Source: Palsa-744 sp036498265 (GTDB lineage Bacteria > Actinomycetota > Thermoleophilia > Solirubrobacterales > Solirubrobacteraceae). From it: a stretch of 64,000 bases of DNA. The stretch covers positions 1 to 64,000 of the forward strand of contig DASYFT010000036.1 in NCBI GenBank assembly GCA_036498265.1, given 5' to 3'. The first letter of the stretch is position 1. Each line of letters starts with the position of its first letter. This document shows, piece after piece, positions 49,858-58,314 of the stretch. Both the position numbers and the translations under genes were made by a program. The notes beneath the pieces are model-generated. The model had not been told where the DNA came from. It did no database searches and saw only the letters and a program-made list of their open reading frames with translations.

Positions 49858-50360
49858 CCGACGGCGCGAGCGGCGGCACGGTCGATGAGACGCTGGACCT
49901 CAGCCATCGCCTGAGGGAGGACTCGGTCGGACGGGCCCTCACCCTCGTGGGCGAGCGCTGGACGATGCTGATCCTGCGGGAAGCGTTCTTCGGCGTGCGG
50001 CGCTACGGACGGCTCGCTCGCAACCTCGGCATCCCCCGCCCGACGCTGTCGTTGCGACTGCGCAAGCTCGTCGACGCGGGGCTGCTCGACCGCGTGCCCT
50101 ACTCGACCGAGCCGGAACGCCACGAGTACCGCCTCACACAGTCGGGGCGGGACCTCTTCCCTGCCGTCATCGCCCTGATGCGCTGGGCGGACGCGCACCT
50201 AGCCGGACCGGATGGGCCGCCGATCGTGCTCCACCACGAGACGTGCGGGCACCGTACGCACCCGCACGTGACCTGCGACGTGTGCGGCGAGGAGATCAAC
50301 ACGCGCAACGTCCGGCCGGAACGCGGTCCGGGGTTCATCGGCAAGGGCGGGGCCGGCTGA
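49854..50360 (+). CDS. HxlR-family transcriptional regulator with C-terminal Cys/His motif
   Basis: A 168-residue regulator. The winged helix reads VGRALTLVGERWTMLILREAF, RYGRLARNLGIPRPTLSLRL and LVDAGLLDRVPYS, typical of HxlR. After the core (about residue 110) a tail HHETCGHRTHPHVTCDVCGEE contains a potential zinc site, an addition seen in some actinobacterial members. The ATG overlaps the stop of the LLM gene (ATGA). Being inside the operon, it probably autoregulates from the divergent region at 47.6 kb. Confidence 0.88.
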   Translation: MTDGASGGTVDETLDLSHRLREDSVGRALTLVGERWTMLILREAFFGVRRYGRLARNLGIPRPTLSLRLRKLVDAGLLDRVPYSTEPERHEYRLTQSGRDLFPAVIALMRWADAHLAGPDGPPIVLHHETCGHRTHPHVTCDVCGEEINTRNVRPERGPGFIGKGGAG

Positions 50361-51142
50361 TGCGCGGCAGCGCGGGCAGCGACGCGGACGCGGCTCCGGC
50401 GCGCCGGCTCGAGGGCAAGGTCGCGATCATCACCGGCGCGGCCGGGGGAATCGGCGCGGCGAGCGCGAGGCGGTTCGCCGGCGAGGGCGCACACCTGGTG
50501 CTCACCGATGCGAACGCCGAACGCGCGCAGGACGTCGCGCAGGAGCTCGGGGGGCAGGCGATGTGGTGCGCACACGATGTGACGAGCGAGACCGACTGGG
50601 AGAAGGTTACGGCCGCCACGTTGGATCGCCACGGCCGGATCGACGTCCTGCTGAACAACGCCGGCATCTTTCTCGCGGCCCCGCTTGGGGAGACCTCGCT
50701 GGCGGACTTCAGACGGGTGATGGACGTCAACGCCGCCGGCGTCTTTCTCGGGATGCGGGCGGTCGCCCCCGCGATGACCCGGCAGCAGGGCGGTTCGATC
50801 ATCAACGTCTCTTCCGTCGCCGGCCTGACCGGAAGCCCGTATCTGACCGCTTATGCCGGGAGCAAGGCGGCGATCCGCGGCATGACGAAGGTGGTCGCCA
50901 AGGAGCTCGCTCCGCACGGCGTCCGCGTGAACTCGCTCCACCCCGGCCAGATCGACACGGACATGAACGCTCGCCAGCGCGAGCGGACCCCGGACCTGGT
51001 CGAGCGGCTCATCAGGGCGATCCCGCTGAGGCGTGTCGGCACACCGGAGGAGGTGGCCCACGCGGCCGTCTACCTCGCCTGCGAGGACAGCCTCTACACG
51101 ACCGGCTCGGAGCTCGTCGTCGACGGAGGTACGAGCGCATGA
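50360..51142 (+). CDS. short-chain dehydrogenase/reductase
   Basis: A 260-residue classical SDR. Motifs are VAIITGAAGGIGAASARR, LTDAN (acidic, NAD preference), LLNNAGIF (NNAG), VSSVAG (Ser) and YAGSKAAIRG (Tyr/Lys); the C-terminal LEYACEDS-like segment reads VYLACEDSLYTTGSELVVDGG. It resembles hydroxysteroid/acetoin dehydrogenases. The ATG overlaps the HxlR stop (TGATG). Probably oxidises an alcohol produced by the upstream flavin hydroxylase (inference). Confidence 0.92.
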   Translation: MRGSAGSDADAAPARRLEGKVAIITGAAGGIGAASARRFAGEGAHLVLTDANAERAQDVAQELGGQAMWCAHDVTSETDWEKVTAATLDRHGRIDVLLNNAGIFLAAPLGETSLADFRRVMDVNAAGVFLGMRAVAPAMTRQQGGSIINVSSVAGLTGSPYLTAYAGSKAAIRGMTKVVAKELAPHGVRVNSLHPGQIDTDMNARQRERTPDLVERLIRAIPLRRVGTPEEVAHAAVYLACEDSLYTTGSELVVDGGTSA

Positions 51143-51173
51143 CATCCACCGCCACCCACTGGAGGAGCCGCAC

Positions 51174-52187
51174 ATGAACCCGATCAACCGCCAGGTGCGT
51201 CTCGCGTGCCGCCCCACGGGACTGCCGAAGCACACCGACTGGGAGCTCACCGAGGAGCCACCGCCGACACCCGGTCCCGGGCAGCTCGTCGCCGAGATCT
51301 CGCACATCTCGCTCGACCCCGCGATGCGTGGGTGGATGAACGCGGGTGCGTCGTACATCGACCCGGTCGAGATCGGCGACGTCATGCGCGCCGCGGCGGT
51401 CGGCCGCGTGGTGAGCTCCGAGCATCCCGACTTCGAGCAGGGAGATCACGTCTACGGCAACTTCGGCGTCCAGGAGCTCGCCGTCTCGGATGGCCGCGGC
51501 GTGATCAAGATCGACCCAGCGCTCGCGCCGGCGCCCGCCTACCTCGGGACGCTCGGGCTGTCGGGCATGACCGCCTACTTCGGCCTGCTCGACGTGGGAA
51601 GGCTGAAAGAGGGCGATACGGTCGTGGTCTCGGGTGCGGCCGGCGGCGTGGGGAGCGTCGTGGGTCAGATAGCGAGGATCAAGGGCGCTCGCGTCATCGG
51701 CATCGCCGGTGGCGAGGCGAAGTGCAGGTGGCTGGTCGACGAGCTCGGCTTCGATGCGGCGATCGACTACAAGGCCCAGGACGTTCGTCAGGCGCTTCGC
51801 GAGCACGCGCGGGACGGCGTCGACGTCTACTTCGACAACGTCGGCGGGGAGATCCTCGACGCGGTCCTGACCCGCCTCGCCCGCGGCGCCCGGGTCGTCA
51901 TCTGCGGAGCCGTCTCCCAGTACAACGCGACCGATGGTGTGCGTGGGCCGAGCAACTACCTTGCGCTGCTGGTCTCGCGCGCGTCGATGACCGGGATGGT
52001 GGTGTTCGACTACGCGAGCAGGTACCGGGAGGCAGCGAGCGAGATCGCCGGCTGGCTCGCCGACGGCCGGCTCATCTCGCGCGAGCACGTGCTCCAGGGA
52101 GGGGTCGACGCCTTCCCCGAGGCGCTGCTCAAGCTCTTCGCCGGCGAGAACGTCGGCAAGCTGGTGTTGCAGCTCGGCGCGGGCTGA
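51174..52187 (+). CDS. NADP-dependent medium-chain reductase (CurA/prostaglandin reductase-like)
   Basis: A 337-residue zinc-independent MDR enzyme. It has SHISLDPAMRGWMN, the GTLGLSGMTAYFGLLDVG segment, the Rossmann motif VVSGAAGGVGSVVGQIA, then IAGGEAKCRWLVDELGFDAA and VDVYFDNVGGEILDAVL, all marks of the leukotriene B4 dehydrogenase/CurA family, which reduces alpha,beta-unsaturated ketones. GGAGGAG lies 7 nt upstream. It is 31 bp after the SDR gene in the same operon. Confidence 0.92.
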   Translation: MNPINRQVRLACRPTGLPKHTDWELTEEPPPTPGPGQLVAEISHISLDPAMRGWMNAGASYIDPVEIGDVMRAAAVGRVVSSEHPDFEQGDHVYGNFGVQELAVSDGRGVIKIDPALAPAPAYLGTLGLSGMTAYFGLLDVGRLKEGDTVVVSGAAGGVGSVVGQIARIKGARVIGIAGGEAKCRWLVDELGFDAAIDYKAQDVRQALREHARDGVDVYFDNVGGEILDAVLTRLARGARVVICGAVSQYNATDGVRGPSNYLALLVSRASMTGMVVFDYASRYREAASEIAGWLADGRLISREHVLQGGVDAFPEALLKLFAGENVGKLVLQLGAG

Positions 52188-52192
52188 CGTTC

Positions 52193-52669
52193 ATGACGAG
52201 CCAGGCCGCGGATCCCGCCGTGCGGGTGGCAGGACCGGCGGACTCGGGCGCCGTCGGCCAGCTGCTGCACGACTTCAATCGCGAGTTCGGCGATCCCACC
52301 CCTCCGCTCGACCGTCTCGCCGAACGGGTTCGGAAGCTGATGGCCGAGGGGGAGATGACCGTTCTCGTGGCCGGAGCCGGCCCCGACGGGGTCGCCGTCC
52401 TGCGGTTCCGCCATGCCATCTTCACGGAGGCACTCGAGTGCTACCTCGCGGAGCTCTACGTCCGCCCGGGCGTGCGACGGCGTGGACTCGGCCGGGCGCT
52501 GCTGCAGACGGCCATCGATCTCGCTCGCAGCCGGGGGGCCGACCGCATGGATCTCGGCACGAGTGACAGCGACGTCGCCGCCCGCGCCCTCTACGAGAGC
52601 CTCGGGTTCAGCAACCGCGAAGGCCGGACGGACGGACCCGTCAACTACTTCTACGAGCGGGGGCTCTAG
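52193..52669 (+). CDS. GNAT-family N-acetyltransferase
   Basis: A 158-residue GNAT protein. The acetyl-CoA pyrophosphate loop is VRPGVRRRGLGRALLQTA (motif A), preceded by the strand ECYLAELYV; motif B includes ARALYESLGFSNREG. The N-terminal region VRVAGPADSGAVGQLLHDFN is the usual first strand and helix. Substrate unknown. It is 5 bp after the MDR gene and closes the operon. Confidence 0.9.
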   Translation: MTSQAADPAVRVAGPADSGAVGQLLHDFNREFGDPTPPLDRLAERVRKLMAEGEMTVLVAGAGPDGVAVLRFRHAIFTEALECYLAELYVRPGVRRRGLGRALLQTAIDLARSRGADRMDLGTSDSDVAARALYESLGFSNREGRTDGPVNYFYERGL

Positions 52670-52759
52670 GCAGGCGGAAAGCGCGCACGATCCTGAATAA
52701 TCGGACAGATCCGTCATATCGTTGTTGCTCCTACCGCAGCTACGCCTCCTCTCGACCGT

Positions 52760-53269
52760 TCACTCGCATGCGTCCCTGGAGCGGTGCACGGCCACCAACG
52801 CCGGTAGGCGAGCCGCGGAGATCTCCTGCTCGGCGAACGGCAGGAGGTCGCTGACCCCCGACTGCTCGAAGACGCGCTGGACCGACGTGGGCCCTCGAAC
52901 CAGCGAGAAGTCGAACCCTCGCCGTTTGCACAGCCCGCAGCGGAACACGATCACGGCCACCCCGATCGAATCTATGTAGGTCAGCTCGCGCAGATCCAGC
53001 GTGATCCCGCTCACACCGTCCTCGCAGAGTCGCTCTATCTCCGCCTCCAGGGCATGTGCCGAGCGCCGGTCCAGCTCGCCGGTCAGGACGAGCGTGTGCG
53101 TGCGAGCATCCGCGCTCGGCAGCGCGACAGGCTGCCCGCTCGAAACGGATCGTGAAGCTCTGTTGTTCTGGTTGTCGGTGAAGGCGGTTCGCGTGCCGTT
53201 CGCGACGACCGCTACATGATCGTCGCGAGCACCCAGACTTACCGCCGACGCCGTTTGATGGCGTTTCAT
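52760..53269 (-). CDS. STAS-domain anti-sigma-factor antagonist
   Basis: A 169-residue protein with a variable 50-residue N-terminus and a STAS domain. TLVLTGELDRRSAHALEAE starts the fold; the phosphorylatable Ser is in LTYIDSIGVAVIVF (DSxG motif), followed by FSLVRGPTSVQRVFEQSG. Such proteins release a sigma factor from an RsbW-type anti-sigma factor. ATG 53269 has AAGGAGC upstream; an upstream ATG adds six residues. With SigB-type promoters elsewhere in the window, a general-stress pathway fits, though its partner is unknown. Confidence 0.9.
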   Translation of the reverse strand: MKRHQTASAVSLGARDDHVAVVANGTRTAFTDNQNNRASRSVSSGQPVALPSADARTHTLVLTGELDRRSAHALEAEIERLCEDGVSGITLDLRELTYIDSIGVAVIVFRCGLCKRRGFDFSLVRGPTSVQRVFEQSGVSDLLPFAEQEISAARLPALVAVHRSRDACE

Positions 53270-53310
53270 GCTTGAGCTCCTTCCCAAGAAGCCTCGACTT
53301 GATTTCCAGG

Positions 53311-53336
53311 GGCGCTGGGCCGCGCGGCCCAGCGCC
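53311..53336. terminator. 26-bp perfect palindrome, terminator of the envelope protein gene
   Basis: A fully self-complementary 26-bp block, with 11-bp arms (GGCGCTGGGCC...) and a GCGC centre, starts 22 bp past the stop of the Pro-rich envelope protein and lies before the STAS gene, both on the minus strand. It is the strongest hairpin in the window. No U-tract follows. Confidence 0.6.
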
Positions 53337-53357
53337 GGAGTGAATGACCGGAAGGAG

Positions 53358-54548
53358 CTAGCCCGGTCGCTCTGGAATCAGAACGAAGCACGCCGTTCGC
53401 CACGGCTGACACGACAGCCGCAGACGGCGCAACGCGCGGGGAGCGGCCATGAGCAGCAGCCCCGCGAGGGTGAGGAAGCCTGATAGCGCGAGTCCGGATG
53501 TGCCCGCCGCCGAGCCGCCGGAGACCCCGCTCGGAGCGGGACCCGGACCGGGGCTGGCGGGCAGGCGCAACACTGCAGAGCCGCCGTGACCGCCGTCCAC
53601 CGGAGCGCCTGTGGCGGCTCCCGGTTCGAGCGAATCAGAACCGGAGGCATAGCCGACCGGCGAGCTGGACAGCAGCCTTTCGCTGGCGACCAACCCGGGA
53701 CCGCACGTGGGGGGCATGCGCCCTTCGAGGGCGGAGAGTTCGCAGCTGAGCTTGCTGGGCCGGCCGATGAGCACGACCGCCGCGGCTGCGGCGCCACCCA
53801 GTTCGAGACTCTGTTCGTGTTCACCTGTCAGCCCGGCTGTGGAGGCCTGGGCGAGTGCGCCGAGGACTCCCCCCGGCGGTTGCGGCGTCCCGTGGTCAGC
53901 AGCTCCGGGCGGCCCGGCTGCACCGGCGCCCGTCCCCTGGGAGGGCCCTTCGCGGTCGGTCCCCGTCGTCAGCTTTTCGGCAGGGCCTTCGTCGCCGTGG
54001 CCGCTCGCCGCGGGTTCCGTGCCGGGTGCTTCCGGCGCCTTCGGAGCCGGCACTTCGGGCGCGCTTTCCTTTGGGGTGACCAATTCCTGCGGCACTGGCG
54101 TGGGCGCAGGTTCGGGTGGGGTGCCTCCCGCGGGCGGAGCTGCCGGTGCCCCTTCCGGAGCAGCAGGTTCCGGCGCCGGGGCGGCGGGCACCGGTAGCGG
54201 GGTGCTTTCGGGCGGCGGGACGGGCACGACCACTTCGGGAGTGCTTTCCGGCGGCTGGACGGGCGTGACGGGCGGCTGGACGGGCGTGACGGCTTCGCTT
54301 TCGGGCGGGGGGATGGCAGGCACGGTCAGCGGCGTGCCTTCCGGAGCCTCAACCGCGGGCACCGATTCCGGAGCTTCTGTTGAGGGGAGCGCTTCATCGG
54401 CGTGGCGGACGCCGGAGCTCACGACCCCGCTGGCCCGGGCGCTCGTGGCGAAGAGAAGCGCGCCAACCAGCGCAAGGCTCGCCGCGGCCAGGCGGAGGAG
54501 CCTGCCGGCGGCAATTCGATTCAAGGGACCTTGGGCTATCCCGAACAC
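53358..54548 (-). CDS. Pro-rich envelope-spanning protein with C-terminal membrane helix
   Basis: A 396-residue secreted protein. A signal peptide (about 15-40, ending in SARASG) is followed by about 190 residues rich in Pro, Glu, Thr and Ser, with repeats such as TPVQPPVTPVQPPES and VPVPPPESTP. A central domain with two Cys (LSCELSA, MPPTCGPG) follows, then Gly/Pro linkers and a C-terminal membrane helix (LALSGFLTLAGLLLMAAP) capped by RALRRLRL. That is the architecture of a surface protein held in the membrane with an extended wall-crossing stalk. GTG 54548 has GAGGAA upstream. No enzymatic domain seen. Confidence 0.7.
   Translation of the reverse strand: MFGIAQGPLNRIAAGRLLRLAAASLALVGALLFATSARASGVVSSGVRHADEALPSTEAPESVPAVEAPEGTPLTVPAIPPPESEAVTPVQPPVTPVQPPESTPEVVVPVPPPESTPLPVPAAPAPEPAAPEGAPAAPPAGGTPPEPAPTPVPQELVTPKESAPEVPAPKAPEAPGTEPAASGHGDEGPAEKLTTGTDREGPSQGTGAGAAGPPGAADHGTPQPPGGVLGALAQASTAGLTGEHEQSLELGGAAAAAVVLIGRPSKLSCELSALEGRMPPTCGPGLVASERLLSSSPVGYASGSDSLEPGAATGAPVDGGHGGSAVLRLPASPGPGPAPSGVSGGSAAGTSGLALSGFLTLAGLLLMAAPRALRRLRLSCQPWRTACFVLIPERPG
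54250..54290. repeat. 21-bp tandem repeat within the envelope protein gene
   Basis: GGCGGCTGGACGGGCGTGAC occurs at 54250-54269 and 54271-54290. In the minus-strand gene it encodes two copies of a PVQPP unit and is a likely source of stalk-length variation. Confidence 0.6.
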
Positions 54549-54759
54549 GTTTCCTCGCTGCTGAAGCTACCCGTATTCGGATCATAAACCCGTGCTCAAG
54601 TGGGTGCGTTCCGCGGAACCTTTAGCGGGCCTTTGGGAAGGTTCGCCGGAGCGGCGTGTCTGGAGATTGTGGGAGGGAGCCCGACCGCCATCAGAAAGGA
54701 CCACGGTGCCCACCAGACCGATTCACAGCAGAGGCCGGCGAGAGAGAGGTCCGAGCGAG

Positions 54760-55293
54760 ATGACCTCCCACGGCACAGAGGCGCGCATCTCGCGCAGAGC
54801 CTACGGTCCCCTGGCGGCGGCAGGTGTGCTGCTCGCATTGGTGATCGCGGGCTGCGGCAGCTCCGGCACGGGAGCGACCAAGAGCTCCACGTCGACGTCG
54901 GGCGCAACCGTCGCCGCCCCGAGCAGCGCCAAGCCGGTTGCTCCACCCGCCAAGCAGACGCGGGCGACGTCGCAGACCCACAGCACCGGCGTGGCGACGA
55001 AGCGCCCGGCTCATGCGGCAAGTGCTCCGGTGACTCCCGTCGAACAGACGACCGCCAGGAGCAGCGCTCCGACGCCGGTGCCCGCGCCGACTGAAGCGGG
55101 CAAGGCTGCCGTGACGCACACCGAAGGCAAACCTCCGCCGAAGCCGCCGGCGAGGCATGTCGAACACAAAGCGGCCCCACCGGCCCCGGCCCCGGCTGCC
55201 AGCGGCGAAGAAAACGCGATCCCGCAGAACAACGGCGGCGACCGGGACCCCGACAACAACGGCGGCCCCAGCGACGGCGATGGCAACATCTAG
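54760..55293 (+). CDS. low-complexity secreted lipoprotein
   Basis: A 177-residue lipoprotein starting MTSHGTEARISRRAYGPLAA, with hydrophobic signal and lipobox LALVIAGC. The mature part is a disordered Ser/Thr/Ala/Pro-rich stretch with KP and PAP motifs, ending in an acidic Asn/Asp/Gly tail GGDRDPDNNGG. No folded domain is evident. The next exported protein gene starts 14 bp before its end, in another frame. Probably a cell-surface spacer or interaction tether; function unknown. Confidence 0.6.
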   Translation: MTSHGTEARISRRAYGPLAAAGVLLALVIAGCGSSGTGATKSSTSTSGATVAAPSSAKPVAPPAKQTRATSQTHSTGVATKRPAHAASAPVTPVEQTTARSSAPTPVPAPTEAGKAAVTHTEGKPPPKPPARHVEHKAAPPAPAPAASGEENAIPQNNGGDRDPDNNGGPSDGDGNI

Positions 55294-55921
55294 GAGCTCG
55301 AGGCGCAGGTTGGCGGGCGCGATCTCAGCCACCGCGCTCGCGGGCGCCACCGCGGCCCTGCTCACCGCCACGGCGTCGAGCACCTCGCGACCCGTCCGGA
55401 GTCTCGCCCGCACCGGGCAGCAGTCGGCCGCGGCGGCGTTCTCCCGGCTGGTCCCGAGGCCGGCGCCGAGCTCATGGCCGGCCGCGACGATCGCATCGGG
55501 CGCGGCGACGTTGCACTACCCGTCGGGCTGGCGAGCCGTGACGGGCGACAGCGGCACGGTGAGCGCAGCGCTCCGCGACGACGGAGGCGCCTATTACGGC
55601 TATCTCAACGTGACGCCACGAGAGGGAGTCGAGCGGCTCGCGGGCTGGGCGTCCTTCCGTGCCAGGCGCAACGTCCAGGAGGGCGATCGCGACGTCCGTG
55701 TCCTGAGCGCCGTCGAACATGTGCACTTCGCCGCCGCGACGGGGTCCTGCGTCATCGACGACTACCGCTCTCGGGTGGGGTCGCACGCCTATCGTGAGCT
55801 TGCGTGCATCGTCGCCGGTGGCCGTGCCACCAGCGTCCTCATCGGGGCCGCCCCCGTGCAGGAGTGGCCTGCGACGGGGCCAGTGATCGAGCGCGCCGCC
55901 TCGGCCCTCCTCGAGCGCTGA
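55280..55921 (+). CDS. secreted protein of unknown function (213 aa)
   Basis: A 213-residue exported protein with an Arg-rich start (MATSRSSRRRLAGAISATAL) and hydrophobic signal to about residue 35. The mature part has ATLHYPSGWRAVTGDSGTVS, GYLNVTPREGVERLAGWASF and an AATGSCVIDDYRS...ELACIV pair of Cys likely bridged. The layout resembles small actinobacterial lipoprotein/serine-protease-associated domains of the LppA/PsbP type, but I do not recognise the family. Translation is likely coupled to the upstream lipoprotein (14-bp overlap), and an HtrA protease follows 55 bp downstream. Confidence 0.65.
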   Translation: MATSRSSRRRLAGAISATALAGATAALLTATASSTSRPVRSLARTGQQSAAAAFSRLVPRPAPSSWPAATIASGAATLHYPSGWRAVTGDSGTVSAALRDDGGAYYGYLNVTPREGVERLAGWASFRARRNVQEGDRDVRVLSAVEHVHFAAATGSCVIDDYRSRVGSHAYRELACIVAGGRATSVLIGAAPVQEWPATGPVIERAASALLER

Positions 55922-55976
55922 GTCGCGGCCCGCCGACCTTGCACCGCACCCGTGCCGTCCTAGTTCCGAACAGCAG

Positions 55977-57008
55977 ATGGCGCGTCACGGCCACCACCGA
56001 TGGATGGCCCTCGTCGCCGTGATGCTCCTGGCAGGGGCGGCCGGCTGCGGCTCGACGACTCACGACGCCACCACCGCAGCGTCGGTCACGACCAACTCGA
56101 CCACGTCCGCTGCTGCGCAGGTGCAGCACCAGTACACGGAGATCGTCAAGACCGTGGCGCCGGAGGTGGTGCAGATCCAGACCGAATCGGGGCTGGGCTC
56201 GGGGGTCGTCTTCGACGACAAAGGTGACATCGTCACCAACGCTCACGTCGTCACGGGAGCGCAGACCATCTCGGTGACACTCGCTTCCGGCGGTCACCAT
56301 CCGGCGACGCTCGTGGGGATCTATCCGCAGAACGACATCGCCGTGGTCAAGGTCAGCGACATCAAGCCACGCCCGGCGACGTTCGCCGACTCCTCCAAGA
56401 TCCAGGTGGGCGACATCGTGCTCGCGATCGGCAATCCGCTCGGCCTGCGCTCCAGTGTCACCCAGGGGATCATCTCCTCCGCCGGCCGTACGGTCTCGGA
56501 GGGCAACGGCATCGTGCTGCCGTCCGTCATCCAGACGAGCGCCGAGATCAATCCCGGCAACTCCGGCGGCGCGCTCGTCGACCTGAACGGCGCGGTGGTC
56601 GGCATTCCGACGCTCGCTGCCATCGATCCCGAGCTCGGCGGAGCCCCTGCCCCCGGGATCGGCTTCGCGATCCCGAGCAACACGGCCAAGAACTTCGCGA
56701 GCAAGCTGATCGCGACGGGCGCCGTCGCGCCCGCGGGACGCGCCTTCCTCGGCATCGAGGCCTCGACGATCCTGGTCGGCGGCGTGCTCGTCCAGAGCGT
56801 GATCGCCGGAGGTCCGGCAGCCAAAGCCGGGATCAAGCCCGGCGACATCATCATCTCGGTGGCCGGCCAGAGCACGCCGACGACCGACGTTCTCTCCTCC
56901 GTGCTCGCCACCTTGCGCCCCGGACAGACGGTCCCCGTCCAGATCGGCGAACCGAACGGTCGCGAAACGACGGTCCAGGTCACGCTCGGCAGCCAGCCGG
57001 GACGCTAG
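55977..57008 (+). CDS. HtrA/DegP-type secreted serine protease with PDZ domain
   Basis: A 343-residue lipoprotein protease for protein quality control outside the membrane. The signal ends in a lipobox LLAGAAGC. The trypsin-like domain has the triad His in VTNAHVV, Asp in NDIAVVKV and Ser in NPGNSGGAL. A C-terminal PDZ domain (about 245-340) has FLGIEAST and GGPAAKAGIKPGDIIISVAG. No regulatory N-terminal domain apart from a short Thr/Ser linker. It lies after two secreted proteins and may process or clear them. Confidence 0.94.
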   Translation: MARHGHHRWMALVAVMLLAGAAGCGSTTHDATTAASVTTNSTTSAAAQVQHQYTEIVKTVAPEVVQIQTESGLGSGVVFDDKGDIVTNAHVVTGAQTISVTLASGGHHPATLVGIYPQNDIAVVKVSDIKPRPATFADSSKIQVGDIVLAIGNPLGLRSSVTQGIISSAGRTVSEGNGIVLPSVIQTSAEINPGNSGGALVDLNGAVVGIPTLAAIDPELGGAPAPGIGFAIPSNTAKNFASKLIATGAVAPAGRAFLGIEASTILVGGVLVQSVIAGGPAAKAGIKPGDIIISVAGQSTPTTDVLSSVLATLRPGQTVPVQIGEPNGRETTVQVTLGSQPGR

Positions 57009-57056
57009 AGACGGCGGCACCGATTAGCCGTATGGGCTCGCGGGCAATGCTCGCGG

Positions 57057-57902
57057 GTGGAGCTCGGAGCAGGCACCCCCGCAGCGCCCGTGCGCCGTGC
57101 CCGACAGGGCGGCGATGCGGTCGTACGACAAAGCGAGTTCGGCTGGGTCGCCCGGGCCGGCCTGGTCGCACGGGGCGTCGTCTATGCCGTGATCGGACTG
57201 CTCGCCATCGAGGTCGCGGTCGGCTCGGGCGGCAAGGCGACCAACCAGCAGGGGGCGCTGCAGACGATCGCCGCGCAGCCGTTCGGCAAGGTCCTGCTGG
57301 TGGCGGTCGCCGTGGGCCTCGCCGGCTACGCCGCCTGGCGCCTGGTGCGCGCAGCCGTGGGGCACGGCACCCAGGAACGGGACAGCGCGTTCGACCGCGT
57401 GGCCGCGGCGGCGAGCGGGCTCGTGTATCTCCTGCTGTGCGCGGTCGCCGTCAAAGTACTCACCGGCTCGGGCGGCGGTGGCGGTGCGAGCGCACCCAAG
57501 CGGACCACCGCCGGCGTTCTCGGCTGGAGCGGCGGCCAGGTGATCGTCGGAGCGGCGGCCGCAGTGCTGATCGGCGTGGCCATCTATCAGGCCTACAAGG
57601 GCCTTGCCCGCAAGTTCATGGAGGAAGCGAACACGCAGCTCATGAGCCCGCCGGTCAGGCGGGCGTACGAAGCCCTCGGGATCTTCGGGCACGTGGCGCG
57701 CAGCGTCGTCTTCGGGCTCGTCGGCTATGGCCTGCTCGTGGCCGCGATCGACTACGACCCCCGCAAAGCGATCGGGCTCGACGGAGCGCTCAGGGAACTT
57801 GCCGGCAGCTCCTACGGGCCTCTGCTGCTGGGGATCGTCTCGGCGGGATTGATCGGGTTCGGGGTCTTCTCGATCGCCGAAGCGCGCTACCGGAAGGTCT
57901 GA
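57057..57902 (+). CDS. DUF1206 membrane protein
   Basis: A 281-residue polytopic protein of three repeated units, each with two helices and an aromatic-basic entry: FGWVARAGLVARGVVYAVIG, FDRVAAAASGLVYLLLCAV and GIFGHVARSVVFGLVGYGL. This is the DUF1206 pattern, common in actinobacteria with unknown function. GTG 57057 is used. A Gly-rich linker GSGGGGGAS joins units two and three. No operon partners are certain; the HtrA gene lies 48 bp upstream. Confidence 0.88.
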   Translation: MELGAGTPAAPVRRARQGGDAVVRQSEFGWVARAGLVARGVVYAVIGLLAIEVAVGSGGKATNQQGALQTIAAQPFGKVLLVAVAVGLAGYAAWRLVRAAVGHGTQERDSAFDRVAAAASGLVYLLLCAVAVKVLTGSGGGGGASAPKRTTAGVLGWSGGQVIVGAAAAVLIGVAIYQAYKGLARKFMEEANTQLMSPPVRRAYEALGIFGHVARSVVFGLVGYGLLVAAIDYDPRKAIGLDGALRELAGSSYGPLLLGIVSAGLIGFGVFSIAEARYRKV

Positions 57903-57993
57903 CGCCGGCACGAGAAGCCCGGCCGGGACGGCGGCGCCGCCCCGACTGACGTCGCCTAGCACGCCGTCGAGCATCCGCGTCTCGGCAGATGTC

Positions 57994-58012
57994 GGATTTT
58001 GCGGCAAATTCC
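57994..58012. promoter_or_regulatory. 19-bp operator-like inverted repeat
   Basis: GGATTTTGC-G-GCAAATTCC is an inverted repeat with 8 of 9 matches per arm in an AT-rich island of a GC-rich gap (57903-58077). It is flanked by GCAGATG (57985-57991) and CATCTGC (58021-58027), another 7-bp inverted pair. The TTTGC...GCAAA core resembles Lrp/AsnC-type sites. It would control the small ORFs downstream at 58.1-58.6 kb. Confidence 0.45.
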
Positions 58013-58077
58013 CATACGCTCATCTGCCCGCGCGCTACGATCCTGCAGCCGGGTCGGCTTTTCATCGAGGAGGCATT

Positions 58078-58314
58078 TTGCAGGGATCCGGGCTCGCCCA
58101 TCCTGCCTTGCGCCGCGCAAGGCAGACCGACCGCCCACTCAAGGCGACGCGGGGCCGCGCCGAGCGCGATCCCCTCAGCGCCGTGCTGACTGTGGTCCTG
58201 GACGACCTCGCTCGACCGTGGATGCGGCAGACGCGCAGGCGAGAAGCGAGGCTGTCGATGGCCGCCGGCGAGGCGCTCCAACGAACCAACGAGGAGACCG
58301 CATGCAAACCCTAG
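58078..58314 (+). CDS. doubtful 78-residue ORF
   Basis: TTG 58078 is preceded by GAGGAGG at a normal distance, and the frame of 78 residues is Arg-rich (ALRRARQTDRPLKATRGRAE) and overlaps the next start by 13 bp. It may be a real small protein translated ahead of the 84-residue gene, but composition is close to that of shadow frames. The region 57903-58301 otherwise holds only the operator-like repeat. Confidence 0.25.
   Translation: MQGSGLAHPALRRARQTDRPLKATRGRAERDPLSAVLTVVLDDLARPWMRQTRRREARLSMAAGEALQRTNEETACKP

Noticed and set aside
53311..53336. Mobile-element terminal repeat
   Set aside because: The palindrome is single, sits just after a stop codon and has no target-site duplication or transposase nearby; a terminator explains it better.
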